Shown here one piece after another: positions 11,757 to 24,016 of a stretch of 64,000 nt of DNA. The translations under genes were made by a program, and so were the position numbers. Source of the DNA: Lithodes maja (taxonomy: Eukaryota; Arthropoda; Malacostraca; Decapoda; Lithodidae); NCBI GenBank assembly GCA_037953745.1, contig JBAKBP010001595.1, positions 141,501-205,500 on the forward strand, given 5' to 3'. Below the pieces are notes generated by a model. The model ran no database searches, was not told the DNA's origin, and saw nothing but the letters and a program-made list of their open reading frames with translations. Position 1 is the stretch's first letter. Each line of letters starts with the position of its first letter.

Positions 11757-12000
11757 TGGTACAGTCGTCAGGATTAATTTGTTTCATTTCCCCAGGACTA
11801 GGCGTTAGTAGCACTGCACGGTGGAGAGGTATCCCCTCTACCTCCTTTCGTTGTTGGTCCCATACCCCAAAAACTCTCCCATTTTGTCTCCACACCAGAA
11901 CTACATTCACCCTCCCTTCTCTCGCTCTCACCCAGCTACTTCTGGACCTCACCAATTGCATGTATTCTGAACAACTAATGAAGGAATGCAATGTATCATA
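11757..12000 (-). repeat. Left arm of a 244-base inverted repeat
   Basis: Reverse complement of this segment aligns with 13452-13695 through most of its length, for example 'gtgcagtgctactaac' and 'gcattccttcat'. The arms are diverged by small indels. It may be two opposed copies of one dispersed repeat or the ends of a larger element. Confidence 0.75.
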
Positions 12001-13451
12001 GGTAGAGTTAAGTATGAACTTTACTAAATTTGAAAGCAAGAGAGAGAGAGAGAGAGAGGGGGGGGGGGGGATGTTCGACGAAAACCTTACATAATTATGA
12101 TTCGAGTGATTCATACTGATACATTTAGGCCTACCATTGAAACCTGATACCTTCATACCGATTCACTGATGGTTTAATACTGTTGAACTATCATACTCTA
12201 ATAAAGGTGGTAAACTAACCCACGCGAAGTTGGATTTCCTTTTCATCGTTGTAATGGCAATTCCTCCAAGAGTCTCTCCCATCAATAAACACACAAAATA
12301 ATCCATCCAATTATTTTGAATTATTTCTTTGTATACAATTATTTAATACTAACATAACTACTTATTAGCACCGTATACAAGAACTAAGCATTTGCTTAAT
12401 AATTTTCTCCACAAATCTCACTGCTTCCAGACAATTCAGGACTCATTAAGTGTAAACAGCCAATTTGCCAATACATGCTATGAATCATTGCCGAGAATGT
12501 GCCCCGTGAGTCGGCCATGTGACTGCATTACGTTAATTCAACACTCTTAACATCGCTATCAACCCAATCTTTAGGCCACATTGCTTTCCTAATTGGCCAT
12601 AACGTAAAACTACTCTATATGAATGGGACACGAACTACCCTCGGGCAATGTACTGTAGTTTTTGAAAAGAGGCTCCAGGCTTGAAAATATTACTTGACGT
12701 AAACAGGTTAAATAATCCTGAAGGGTTGATAACCAATATATATGCCCTACATTTACTAACTACCCCTTGGGTACTCTTACGCTCATCTATCCATGAGGGT
12801 GGGTCTTTTTTTTAAATTCCCTTTCCCCTCAACACTTTCGTTCACCCATACATCCGGGAAGGACTTATTCATTTTGTTACCTTACCCTAAACACCTTGCC
12901 ATAAGGTTACTCTATTTTATCAGGTATCGTGTGTTGTAACCAAGTTAAGGGGGGCGTCCGCTATGGCTATGTAGCAATATGGGTTGCAACATAGCAAATT
13001 GCGTTAAATACTCCCTGAGTAATGGCAAGACTTAGAGTATCTACTCCACATAATACTATTGAAAGCTTCAGGCCTATTCAAGCTTATTCTCTTGAGATAA
13101 CTTTCAAGATAATTTAGATTCACACCTGTTAAGAATAATTACTTAAACTATATAACGCCCATTTATTATATCCCAGATTAACTACAAGAGTTATAATATT
13201 GAACTGATCTATAATTCTTCTACTACAATATCACTCTGCATAACAGTTTCGTGTATAACCAAATAATCTCATTATACCTTATATATAAATATATAAATGT
13301 CTATTTCTACCCCTCATACTTGGTATATCCATATCACTATACAATAACGTTAACCCTACTAGTAACGGTAGTAATTAGCAGCTTCAGGTTGGGTTTCGTT
13401 TATTTCATATTTTTAATGTGCAGGAAGCGGTGGCCGAGAGATGTGTGTGAA
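12001..13451. other. Spacer between inverted arms, no gene recognised
   Basis: Contains a GA run merging into a G tract (12036-12071), then AT-rich sequence without convincing coding potential. Confidence 0.5.
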
Positions 13452-13695
13452 ATACTGCATTCCTTCATCAGGTGTTCAGAATAAATGTAATCGGTGAGGT
13501 GCCAGAAGTAGCTCCTAGCTGGGTAAGAGCGAGAGAAGAGAGGGTGGGTGTAGTTCTGGGGTCGGAGAGATAATGGGAGGGTTTAGGTGGAGGTATGGAA
13601 CCAACAAGGAAAGTGGGTAGAGGGGATAGCCCTCTACCGTGCAGTGCTACTAACAGGGAAAATGAAACGAATAAATACTGACGACTGTACCTGTG
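13452..13695 (+). repeat. Right arm of the inverted repeat
   Basis: Counterpart of 11757-12000 in the opposite direction. Homology stops sharply at both ends. Confidence 0.75.
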
Positions 13696-14001
13696 TATGC
13701 TATCATAGAAAAATGGAAGAGTGCCCCAGCAGATTGGATATCAAGTATAATAGTCATTAGTAGGGAAGATGAAATATACAGTAGGAGAGAGAGAGAGAGA
13801 GAGAGTTAACAAAGGAACTAGGTGATAAGCAGAATGTGTCAAGTATATGGCTTCATTGAATGTCAAGCCCATGTCTTTGGTGATGGTATATGCATAGGGA
13901 AGTATGGGTAGCCTGGAGTGTGACATGTGGAATGGTGGTTCCTGGGAGAAGCCGGGGTGCACTATGGTGGTACTGCAGGACCTGACAATGGATAGCCTGA
14001 T

Positions 14002-14217
14002 CATAGACTACAGTAGATCTGGACTGGACACGAAAATGGAACTTTGCAGTAAGGGGCCCCAAATCGGAGAACGAACCCCCAAGTTCGAACCTCGAAACCC
14101 TAAAATATCACATTTTCGCGGTTTCGAGGCTCAAACTTGCGGCTTCGTTCTCCGATTTTGGGTCCCTTACTGCAAAGATCCATTTTCGTGTCCAGTCCAG
14201 ATCTACTGTAGTCTATG
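14002..14217. mobile_element. Foldback MITE with 6-base target duplication
   Basis: A 216-base near-perfect hairpin. The left arm begins CATAGACTACAGTAGATC and the right arm ends with its reverse complement; pairing continues inwards through 'ggacacgaaaatgga', 'ttgcagtaaggg' and 'atcggagaacgaa' to a short loop near 14105. It is flanked by CCTGAT at 13996-14001 and 14218-14223. The open frame that runs through it is incidental. Confidence 0.9.
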
Positions 14218-14306
14218 CCTGATTAATTACCGTCGCCTTAGGGGAGGGTCATACCAGGAGACTTCTCTAGATTGGTGCGATCCGTATATTCACTAAGGGA
14301 TCTTGA

Positions 14307-16075
14307 GTATAAAGGAGTACAAAGGAAATCAAGCAACAACAGGTATATTGTCCCCTCTAGGCTGCTTGTCCTCCAAAATACTGAGGGTCAAGTGTCCAAA
14401 CAGTGGTTTAGAGTGGGTAAGGGAAAATTGTAAAGGGAACTACTGCCCTGGAACTAATGTCCGTGGCAGGATTAGGAAGTTACTAGGGGACAGATGGGTT
14501 AGTAACATAACACAGTTATAAGTGATCTTTCGTATTTCTGGGAAAAAGAGAGTAACGTCTTAGTAATATATATACACAATAATCCTTGATGAATCTGAGG
14601 GAGGTATATAGTACAGTTATTCATTTACACACGCAGTCAGTAGCGGTTTTTATGCAAGATATCTGTCTAGGCGAAGTTTAAAAGAATCAACGGTGCTGCA
14701 GTCTATAACTTTTCGGGGAAGCCCATTCCACAAATTGACAACTCGATTGAAGAAGAAATTCATAGATTCGTGTGAGTTAAAAGATTTACCAATAATTTTG
14801 CAACCGTTTCCCCACCTGTAATTAGATTGGTCGATAGTGAAGTACTTACTACAGTTCATATTGTCGATGCCTTTGATGATTTTGAACACTTGAATTAAGT
14901 CACCTCTTAATCTGCGCTGGGTTGAAGGAAACACATTTAATTATCTAAGACCTCCTCGTATGGTTTGTTTTTTAGGCTAAGTATAATTTTGGTAACTCTA
15001 CGTTGAACTCGTTCTAGCTTGTTTATATCTTTTTGGTAATAAGGGCACCAGGATTGAACGCAGTATTCCAGAAGAGGGCGGACTAAGGAATTGTAAAGAA
15101 TTAGGATAACTTCTTTGGATTTATGCTCAAATGACCTGCCTATAAAGCCAATTATTTTGTTTGTCTTCTTAACAACTTCTGAACATTGTTGACTCGGTTT
15201 TAGGTTACTCGATATTGTTACTCCCAAATCGGTTTCTCTGTCTACACTCTTAAAGCTGAGTGCCATTCATCGAATAGTTTTCTTTCTCATTTCGGTATCC
15301 GATATGTAGTTATATACATTTATCCGCATTTGCCAAATTTGAGCTTAACATGTCAACTTATCTAGATTGTGTTGCATATCGTCAACTTGTTCTTTTGAGA
15401 GTACGCTATTTGCAATTTTTGTATCGTCAGAAAACTTTGAGATTGTACAGGTGAGACCCTCATCTATGTCGTTGATGTAAATTAGAAAGATAATTGGTCC
15501 TAGTACCGATCCCTGGGGTACCCCGCTAGTTACATTGGTTCATTTAGATGCCTTACCGTTTATGACTACTCTTTGCTTTATGTCCCTGAGCCAATTTTCT
15601 ATCTATTTCAACACACCGTCTTGTATTCCATGCGCTTTTAGTTTTTGCAGTAAACGTTTGTGGGGAACTTTATCAAAGGCCTTTTGATAATCAAGGTATA
15701 TAATATCTACAGCTTTACTCTCATCGTAGAGGTTGAGGATATTGTGAAAGAAGTCTAAGAGATTTGTTAAGCAGGAGCGTTTGTTACGAAAGCTGTGTTG
15801 AGTATCTTTAAGTATGCCATATTCCACTAAGTGATTTACAAGTCTGCCTCTTATTAGTGTTTCTAGCATTTTACATACAACTGAGGTTAAGCTAATTGGA
15901 CGATAGTTACTGGGTAGAGTTTTGCTGCCTTTTTTGAATATCGGTGTTACGTTAGCTAGCTTCCACTGATCAGGCATAGTTCCAGACTGCAAGGATTTAT
16001 TGAATAGCAATGTCAGTGGTTTGGAGAGCTCATTCTTAGCTTCCTTTAGAACTCTAGGTGAGATTGTATCAGGTG
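14307..16075 (-). mobile_element. CR1/Jockey-like LINE B
   Basis: Sister copy of LINE A without the insertions. From 16075 downwards: a segment reading PRVLKEAKNELS, the finger region (MPDQWKLANVTPIF), motif A (YLDYQKAFDKVPHKRLL), motif B, a motif C read as KFSDDTK (FADD in LINE A), and the C-terminal tail ending SFKLRLDRYLA near 14650. The 3' UTR runs to 14307, with about 100 extra bases (14512-14615) absent from LINE A. Truncated at its 5' end near 16075. Confidence 0.85.
14650..16010 (-). pseudogene. LINE B reverse transcriptase, broken
   Basis: Open blocks 15603-16010, 14937-15266 and 14650-14934 are pieces of one RT. The interval 15267-15602 holds motifs B and C with frameshifts and a stop. 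The Ala-to-Ser change in the FADD box lies next to the catalytic Asp pair. Confidence 0.8.
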
Positions 16076-18125
16076 ACGATGACGATGAGGGGATGCAATA
16101 CCCGTCATTGTATTGAGAGACGCAGTAATACCGCAGTGCCAGAATGTGAAAGGGGAATCGGTGGCTGCATGGGATTCATTGCTTGGTCAGAGAGTTAATT
16201 CGGACAGCCACGAATATGTTCCGGTTGACTTTAATTGTTCGAAATGTTAGCAGAGGTGACACCAATAGAGGTGTTACCGGTAGAAGGCATACACTGGGGA
16301 ACAACTTGGCAGGGGAGAGGGTGTTTCCCTCGCATTTGGTTGTGTGTCGGAGAGAGTAGTAAATTCACTGGCTTAGGCACCTGACGAGAATGAACTAAGC
16401 TTGTATCTTGTCTGCATTGACCTGTGGCTCTGGATGATATGTAGTAGGATGTTTGATAAGGAGCACTGGGGAAGACTTGGTGACTTATAATGATTCCCAC
16501 AATCCTACCAAGTTCACTGGGGGCAATATTCAAGTGGTAACAGTGACAATGGTAGATGAATCAGCCATTCTGAGAACTTCCAGTTTATGAGGGTTATCCA
16601 TCTGTCGATCTGGCTTTTATAAAAGTAGACAAACTTGGGAAGATGCAGTTGGAGGATGGGAGTCTAAAATCCCAGTGTGCATGTGCTGGGGAGCAGAGAG
16701 GTTTGGTGGAAGAGTAACAGTCACATTTCATTAAGGGGAAACTGCTGCACAGACGGTTGTGACCTGTTGTTGCCAATGTAGAAAGGGAATGAGATGACTC
16801 AGGTGGTGGTGCCGACAGTCTGTCGAGAAACACTTATGAGGAGTTGTGAACACTGCAGATAGCCTACAGTCTCATTTCTTCGGGTATGAGCAAGAAATTT
16901 GAACAGTTTATAAATTGTTGCCATCTTTCTCAATTGGTGTGAAAAACAAACCAACATGTTCCAATAGCACCATTAATTCCCATTACTGTAGTAAATCCCC
17001 CTTTCACTATAGTCATTGTCGAGACTTTATAATAGGTATCGCGACATCTTAGAAATATGTGTTTTTTAATCTGGTGCCAATTGATACATATTTGCCTTTA
17101 TGTATTTAAGTCAGTCAATCAGGTTCTAAGTAATTAAAATCAAATATGTTTAAAATTAAGCTATACACAAATTTCTAAAAATAAATATATTTTCGTGATA
17201 GTCATAACACTAGATGATTAGATATTTTGGTATTTATTATGGTAGTTCTGCGCATGCATCATGGATACCTGCGGGTCTGAACATTTTTGTGACTCACTCT
17301 AGCTAGTGGACCCGTACTGACAACAACATTCACACGTCTTGAATCACCTAACCAGCTTCTAGCTAAGTCAACCTCTTACCTATACACTATATGTAGTGAC
17401 CACAATGTGTCTCTATTTTCGCTCTAACTATTCGAGCTATCAACCAAACTATTTAATTCAAAGTGTAAGTCAAATCCTGCATTGACATGCTTTTTGTATA
17501 CAGTCCACTTAAACTTAACCAAATGCGTTCTAACCACCGTCTCTACAAAGTGGTCTTTCGATACCTTCCTGTACTACTCTCCTTCTGTCTGCTTATTTCT
17601 ATTGCCCTCCTGTCCTTTATTAGCCCTACTGTTGCCCTTTTGGTGTCCTTTTTTGCCTGTGTTCGTGTTGGCAGTGTTTTTTGTCATCATCCATCAGCTG
17701 CCATTATTTCCCTATTGGTGCGTACTGGGGTGGCGTCGGCGAGGAAGAATTTATGAAGCCGGACCCAGTGTTCCCCAGAGTCATTAATAAGGTAGTCATC
17801 TTAGCGGACTCTTTCAGCTGCTTGGCATAGAGCCATGGTATTTGTTCTAAAAAAACAAGAACAAAAATCTTAGCAGATAATACCTTCAGTGGGGACAAGG
17901 AGGCCCTGATGGCCCAACAGGCGGATGAGCAACTACTAAGACAGCAGTAGGAGAGCAAGGGTGACCTGACACATATTTTATTAGCATTTCTTTCTAGTCT
18001 TTTATTAACGGGTGGGAATGTTATGGGTGTTCGGGATATATTCTGATTTAAGTTAGGAGCACAGGGAGGGTCCGAACATACATTCTGATAGGCATTTCTT
18101 TCTAGTCTTTAATTAACAGACTATA
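16076..18125. other. No gene recognised
   Basis: Two kilobases with scattered short open frames (for example 17482-17787, Leu-rich) that lack recognisable motifs. No repeat relationship to the rest of the window was noticed. Confidence 0.4.
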
Positions 18126-18700
18126 CACGCTTCCTATGGCCTAGTGATCCTACCGACCTCAATTCCCCCTTTATATTTTGTGTGGTGTTTTTTGGAGCAA
18201 CTTGCTCACAGTTTATACTTAATGTCATCATCCTCAAGCATTTGTCTAGTGTGCAGGAGTCTCCAAAAGTTGTTGCAGTTGTTAGAAGAGGTTTGTACAT
18301 CAACACCCTCCAAGGAACAGATTGTGATGAGAGTGCTGCTATAAATCAGTACTGGAACGCCCCAAAAAATCATGTCAAAAGCACATCTATTCCTGAATGA
18401 ATGGGCCACTAATAGTCCTCAGATACGGGGTTGTCTGCAACAAGACGGGGATGCTGCATAAGACCAAGAGGTTGATAACATGCTGGGACTGCTCTGGTTA
18501 ACTGCCTCTGATAGTTTGACCTTCAATGACAGACTTGACTCCAGTCCTTTGTCTATCAAAAGAGAATGTTTACGGGTGTTGGCACAATTGTTCGACCCTC
18601 TCGGCTGTGTGAAGGGCTCTTTACACTCACAGCCCACGGGCACAAGTCGGCCATTTTCTCCGACATGGGATGCAGCGACCCCACCGCCCACCACTTTTGG
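18126..18700 (+). pseudogene. BEL/Pao retrotransposon pol fragment
   Basis: Read with frameshifts, the + strand gives FLWPSDPTDLNSP, then FFGATCSQFILN, then GLYINTLQG (where the family has a YVDD-type box, here degraded), then NEWATNSPQIRGCLQQDG, a stop, and MLGLLWLTASDSLTF followed by FDPLG. This order is typical of the RT to RNase H connection of BEL/Pao pol. No LTRs are seen. The active box, stop and frameshifts show it is inactive. Confidence 0.75.
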
Positions 18701-18962
18701 TAGTGCAGTCGGCCTCAGTAGCAGTTACGGTGATAATTGTAACTGCCTTGTAGCACGGTTAAGGCTGGTGTAGTGCGATCGTGCCAGGTGCAAGTGCTTC
18801 TGGGGGACTCTGTTGGGTCTTGTTGAGACATTGTTAGCGCTATGCCAACTTAGGCCATGGTGACGACATGATGGGGCTGTGTTGTGGCAAGTCTTTATTG
18901 TACTGTACTACATACAGTAAAGAGACTAAAACCACGCTCTCTGGGGATGAAGCAGTCTTTAA

Positions 18963-19190
18963 ACTTGTTTGCATGTATAGATACTCCTTGATATCTGCGT
19001 GCCTGGCTTGTTTGCATGTATAGATACTCCTTGATATCTGCGTGCCTGGCTTGTTTGCATGTATAGATACTCCTTGATATCTGCGTGCCTGGCTTGTTTG
19101 CATGTATAGATACTCCTTGATATCTGCGTGCCTGGCTTGTTTGCATGTATAGATACTCCTTGATATCTGCGTGCCTGGCTTGTTTGCAGT
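18963..19190 (-). repeat. 43-bp minisatellite, about 5 copies
   Basis: Five nearly identical 43-base units in the outer left arm of the foldback element. One single unit is found in inverse orientation at the outer right arm (20823-20860). All three minus-strand frames stay open because 43 is not a multiple of 3 and the unit lacks stops, giving false ORFs of 91-146 codons. Confidence 0.95.
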
Positions 19191-20860
19191 GTAACCATAA
19201 GGAAACTTTCGCATGTACTGTATATAAATAACAATATATATAATACTCATATATGATGTAATGAAAACTCCAAACAACACAACAAGAATACAAATTCTAT
19301 CTATCTATCTATTGCCAGACGCCTTACTCCCCTTACGAGGGTGGCCATACACAGAATGCCCCCAAGCGGACCTATTCCCTGTGAGAGGGACAACCCGAGC
19401 CAGTTTAGTGAAGGACTTACAGGATTGACCACTCAATTCAGGATCCGTCCGACTCCGAGGCCCTCTGTGTATCTTGTTAGCACTATTTTTCTACAGTGGT
19501 GTTCGGCTAATCCATCCACTAACCTGCCTTACCCTTAGGTAAGCAGTACGGATTTGTATCAGGTTTACTCCCCTAGATAGGTTGCCAACCAAGGCTGACG
19601 AGTCCCATCCACCCGGATTTGTATAAGGTTGTCTCCCCTAGATGAGTTGCCGACCAAGGCTAACGAGTCCCATCCACCCGTACAAATTGAATACAAATTG
19701 ATATTACTATAGTTACATGTTATGTAGATGTTAAATTAAAAAGGCATATTCAAATTGGACATTTTGACTAAATGCATAGTTAGGGTATACTTATGACATC
19801 TAGGGATATTCTGTCTCAGCCTTTTGACGTTGGCAAGTCCAGAGTCTCACAACAACACAGTGGCGGGGGTAGAGGAGGCTTGCCTGTGGACCTCATAATG
19901 ACGACAATTTCATGATGATTTGGCCTCTAGAATAGCCTTTAGTTATATCTATTTAACTCTGTAATGTTTACTGAGTCTATGGATAACGTTGATTTGATTA
20001 TTCATAGTGTTAACTTATTAGTACAAAGCAGGGATTATTTTAAATTAATAGGAACCCTCCCCATTTTCTTTTGAGATTGTGCTGCCATCTCTTGTGTGCA
20101 CGGATCACCATTATCAGAACTGTGATCTCTCACTTTTCCATCCTTTTGTTTATAGACTCCTTGGTCTGGGCCATAGAGTACAGAAGGATAGAGAGACGCT
20201 ACAAATCTGAAAATAGCGATCTGCGCGTTCGAGAGATGGCAGCACGATCGCAAAGGACAATGGGAAGGTCTCCATTAATTCGTACCGTAATAATCCCTAC
20301 CTTGTACTAACAACGCTATTAATAATCAGTTCTATGCAATCCAGAGACTGTAAAGGCCAGATCATCGTGATATTGTCGTCATTATTAGGAGCTTCACAGT
20401 CATGTCTCTTCTACCCCCACCATTGTTGTTGTGAGAGTGGGGAGTTGCCAACGTCAAACATGCTGGGACAAAATATCCCTAGATGTCATAATGTAAGTAT
20501 AACCTATTAACATAATTCGTGAAATGTCCTGTTTTAGTGCAACATTATAAATTAACATCTACATTAACATGTAACTAATAATATATATTCAAAATGACAT
20601 TTTAATTCCTGTTGTGTTGCTTGTAGCTATACAGCTTACATCATATAAGTATTTTTTATATTGTATATGTAATCCTAATATTTTCTTCTTGCTTTTATAT
20701 ATCTATTTTATTTTAAACAATTTACAAGTGTTTTTACCAACATTAGATCACTCTTAAAGACGTTCCCTCTCTAATCTATTTCCCCGTCATTTTGCGGAAT
20801 TTCCCTTAACTTTGGTAACACTGCAGACAAGCCAGGCGCACAGATATCAAGGAGTATCTA
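18978..20860. mobile_element. Large foldback element, about 1.9 kb
   Basis: The two halves are inverted copies around a centre near 20165. The outer ends pair (TAGATACTCCTTGATATCTG at 18978 against its complement ending at 20860), then 'gtaaccataaggaaa' near 19190 with 20820, 'acatgttatgtagatgtta' near 19713 with 20570, 'tgacatctagggatatt' at 19794 with 20488, and 'gctgccatctct' at 20082 with 20237. The left arm holds a 5-copy minisatellite where the right has one unit, and a 392-base retroposon that the right arm lacks. No transposase-like ORF. The arms are clearly diverged, so the structure is not recent. Confidence 0.85.
19297..19688 (-). mobile_element. Internally deleted LINE / SINE-like retroposon with (ATAG)n tail
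   Basis: 392 bases flanked by an 11-base target duplication GAATACAAATT (19286-19296, 19689-19699). On the minus strand it starts with a 67-base segment repeated twice (19548-19684, containing 'ggatgggactcgt') and ends in (ATAG)n. Its last 50 bases resemble the 3' end of the LINE at 42160-42705 ('ggtggccac', 'ggcgtc.ggcaatagatag'). The inverse arm of the foldback supplies the empty site near 20600. Confidence 0.8.
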
Positions 20861-20862
20861 AT

Positions 20863-21828
20863 AAGGAAAAACGACTGAGGTGTTTTGGTTGTATGCCCTA
20901 CAACAGTGCTGCCACCAAATCCCTAGGACGCGCGGCGAAATAACTGTGTGACGTCACGCTTTTGCCTCTATCCTTCTGTACTCTATGGTCTGGGCAGTTG
21001 CTGGCAGCTAGAGGAGGCATGTGCAGTGTTGCCAGCACCTACCAGTATTGCCTTCAAGTCATATTAGTAGATCCCGCCCAAAATTAGTTGAGAACAAGTC
21101 TCCAATATTAGTGACGGGTGACATTCGCTGCCAATACTAGTGTTAACTTTTTATACTGACGGATTATGATCGGCGCTGTTACAACATGGGTTAAAAATAT
21201 ATTAAGATACTAGCCCTCGTTATTAGATGTGGAGGAGTGAGTGCTGCCTAAATAAAACCTTATAAAAGGTGACCGTGTATTCTGCTCTAGTCTTCGTCCT
21301 CTAGTTTAATAAGATACATTGCATCCCTAGAAGGTTACAGATCCTCTGCTCATCCATCTGTGCCGGCTTCTTCAACTTGCGCCCTGTTCCTCTCTACCGT
21401 CTCCCTGGACCTGTGACCCATGGCTCATCCGCTGGAAGGACGCAACGTCCTTCCAATGGTGCCCGTTGTTGCCCTGGGGCGCTTTCAAAGTCTAGGGTGT
21501 GTGTTGGTTCCACCATGTTCGTCTCTTCTCTTCACCACGTACACTCTTCCTGCTGAGTATCTTAGTTCATCGTTTCCCCTTACCATTCATCCTTCGCATC
21601 CTGGAAGTGTTGTTGCCACTCTGCAGCCCCTCCTGGGTCCCCGACATTTGAGTCTCCTTCTCGGGAGGCTGCTGTGGCCTAACCTACAATGTGACAGGAT
21701 AAATTGGGCCTGCCCACACAGCACTTTAGTCTAGAAACAAGATCAAAAACACTAATTTGGTGCACACCCTTGGGGTCTGGTGACTCTGGAGTCGTGGGGC
21801 CTTGATGTCCAAGTTATAGTATATTTAT
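20863..21828. other. No gene recognised
   Basis: Contains at 20967-20992 another inverted copy of the foldback centre (ctatccttctgtactctatgg). The open frame 21420-21734 has no recognised family. Confidence 0.4.
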
Positions 21829-21832
21829 TTAA

Positions 21833-22312
21833 CACCTTACAAGCGGCCTAGGCGGTTTATTTATATGTACCGCCCAGCGGGGTGTTTTTACCCAAAATAG
21901 GGCTGTTTACGTGATCATTTTCATGCCTAAATAAGACCCAGAACGTAAAACAAGTATTTATCCCTGAAAGGGCATAAACAGAGCTTTCCAATGACACCAT
22001 AACGATCCTTTTATGATGGCTAGTTTTCTTGCAACAACCGTGCAACGCGAGTGCAAAAAGCATGTAATTCGGCACTTTCCCCATACAATTCCGTATATAG
22101 CGAGTGAGAGAGGGAGGGAGGAGGTGGGATTCGTGTCAGTAGGTTCGCCGCGGTGGTCTGGAGCAGTCATACGCTCGCTACTCTCCTGCCACCACTTGTC
22201 TCTCTCTCTCAGCAACATTACGTGCTGAAATTGCCACACGACCTATGTCGAGCGCCGCCAGATAGTCCAGATTTATTATACTCGACTTATGTTGCGCGCC
22301 GCTAATTAAGGG
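21833..22312 (+). mobile_element. TTAA-bounded MITE, family 1 copy 2
   Basis: Bounded by TTAA at 21829-21832 and 22313-22316; collinear with 3626-4104 including 'gcccagcggggtgtttttaccc' near the left end. 480 bases against 479. Confidence 0.85.
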
Positions 22313-22316
22313 TTAA

Positions 22317-22817
22317 GCCAGCCATCTGGCTTTATTGTGTAAGCATTAACTACCCCACAAAACTACTTTCTGAAGATATTTAAACTGAGGAATGCAATAG
22401 ACCAGTTTCTAACAGGTCCGCCAGTCTGTATATTAAATTCAATTCTGACATGATTTAATATATTTATCATGTAAAGCAATATTACTGTACCATATTTGCA
22501 TATTGTACTTGTAATTAGTTGTAAAAAGCAAACATTCAATGAACAACTGGATTATTGTGATGGCAATGTCTTGAGTGCATAGGCGCTGGCATGACATAGA
22601 CCTTCCCTCTCTGGAAGCTATTGCTTGCACTGTATGAGGGAGGGGAGAGGTAGGAGGGTGACTGAATATATTTTTGGCGGGAGGGAAAAAGTAGAAAAAA
22701 GAAAGGGGGGAAGTTGAGGGAGAAAGGGAGAGGAGAGGGAGTGGGGGGGGGGAGGAACATGTAAAGGGAAGAGAGAAGGTGGTGGCAAGGAAACATGCCA
22801 CCTAATGCCCAATGCCA
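22317..22817. other. No gene; G/A-rich tract
   Basis: A strongly purine-rich block at 22630-22790 with several G runs. The minus-strand Pro-rich open frames are its complement and not likely proteins. Confidence 0.6.
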
Positions 22818-23063
22818 CTGCTCAATAGGTGGCGTTCTGAGAGTGAGGGTCTGAGTCTGGAGGATGAGACGGTGAAGCACTTGAGCGAAGCAACCAGCCT
22901 CTTCAGAGATGGAGCAGCTTCGAGCCATGATGGATGCTTCACATGTCTCACTCCCCAGACTGGAACAAGACCTCACAGGCTTCACCGTGTTGAGCGGTGG
23001 AATGTACAGGCTCTCAGCCTATGTCCAAGAGGGAGTAGTTGGAATATAGAATACAAAAAAAAA
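22818..23063 (+). mobile_element. tRNA-derived SINE family A, copy 2
   Basis: Begins TGCTCAATAGGTGGCG, ends in an A-run at 23055-23063. Matches the other two copies throughout. Its B box (agcttcgagcc) is weaker than that of the copy at 61388. Confidence 0.8.
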
Positions 23064-23321
23064 TCACATATTGCATCCATTTTCCCGGCACTGGTACACC
23101 CGTGAACCAAAGTTTCGGCACCCCCTGGACAGGTATTAAGGCTAAGTCAAGGTTGCAGATACAACAGACGTTCGGACAACCAGGTGTACTAGGCTTGGCA
23201 ACGAGACCGAGGTTCGCTTTTCATGAGCTCCAAGTCTTAAAACATTTGTGAGTCACCTACGTTTTCCACCGGCAGGCTTATGCATTTTCTTTGCCATACC
23301 TGTCTTCTGTCCCTTATTTAA

Positions 23322-23526
23322 CCATTTCATGCTCCGGCATCACACTTTACATCTGTTATCTGGCTATGTTTACATGATTTTATTCAGATTAGGAAAGGTT
23401 TATGAAAGTCAGAGGGTCAATTGAGTTAGTCTGTAGCCTTTTAAGATCCCCAGATCCTTCCCAAGCTGTAAAAATTCGTATGGTGATAGTCAGAAGCTGC
23501 TGAAAGGCATCTAGATCCTAAAAGGG
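23322..23526 (+). mobile_element. TTAA-bounded MITE, family 4 copy 1
   Basis: TTAA at 23318-23321 and 23527-23530. Shares the internal 'attttattcagatta' block and the terminal inverted repeat with copies 2 and 3. Confidence 0.8.
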
Positions 23527-24016
23527 TTAAACGACTGCTTTCATATAGTTTTTTATGCTAAGCTCCCATGTTCCATTTTAACCATGCTTCACAGTGCCAT
23601 AAAGTCCTAGTTAACATGGTGCTTGTTCTTTTATAATAAATAATTAGTCTCACAAACGGATTATAATTATCTGAGCGAAAGAGTGTTTTAGTTTTCTTGT
23701 TATGCATGTGATAGAGCGATCTATTTCATGGTCATAGACTGTAACGCATAATTGATTAATATTAAAATAAGACATAATAAGCCGTTAACTATATCTTGGG
23801 TACTGAATATAATGGAACAAGTAGGTGTTAGAGACATATTCTATTTCATATGTGGTTTATTGTTTATTTTATCAAGCCCTTGTTTAAAGCATCTGCTATA
23901 CATATTACCAATTACATTGTTATAAAGTTTATTTGTGCAGAGAGATAATGGAATACAGTGTCCTTTTAATATGGCAACATATGCATTTATGTTGTAACAT
24001 TCAATGTCTCCGCAGC

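Noticed and set aside
18840..19293. Three overlapping minus-strand frames of 91-146 codons with repeated YLYMQTSQARRYQGVS-type segments
   Set aside because: They are the three frames of one 43-base satellite without stops, not proteins.
22439..22985. Pro/Leu-rich minus-strand frames up to 149 codons
   Set aside because: They lie over a purine-rich tract and a SINE and have no domain.
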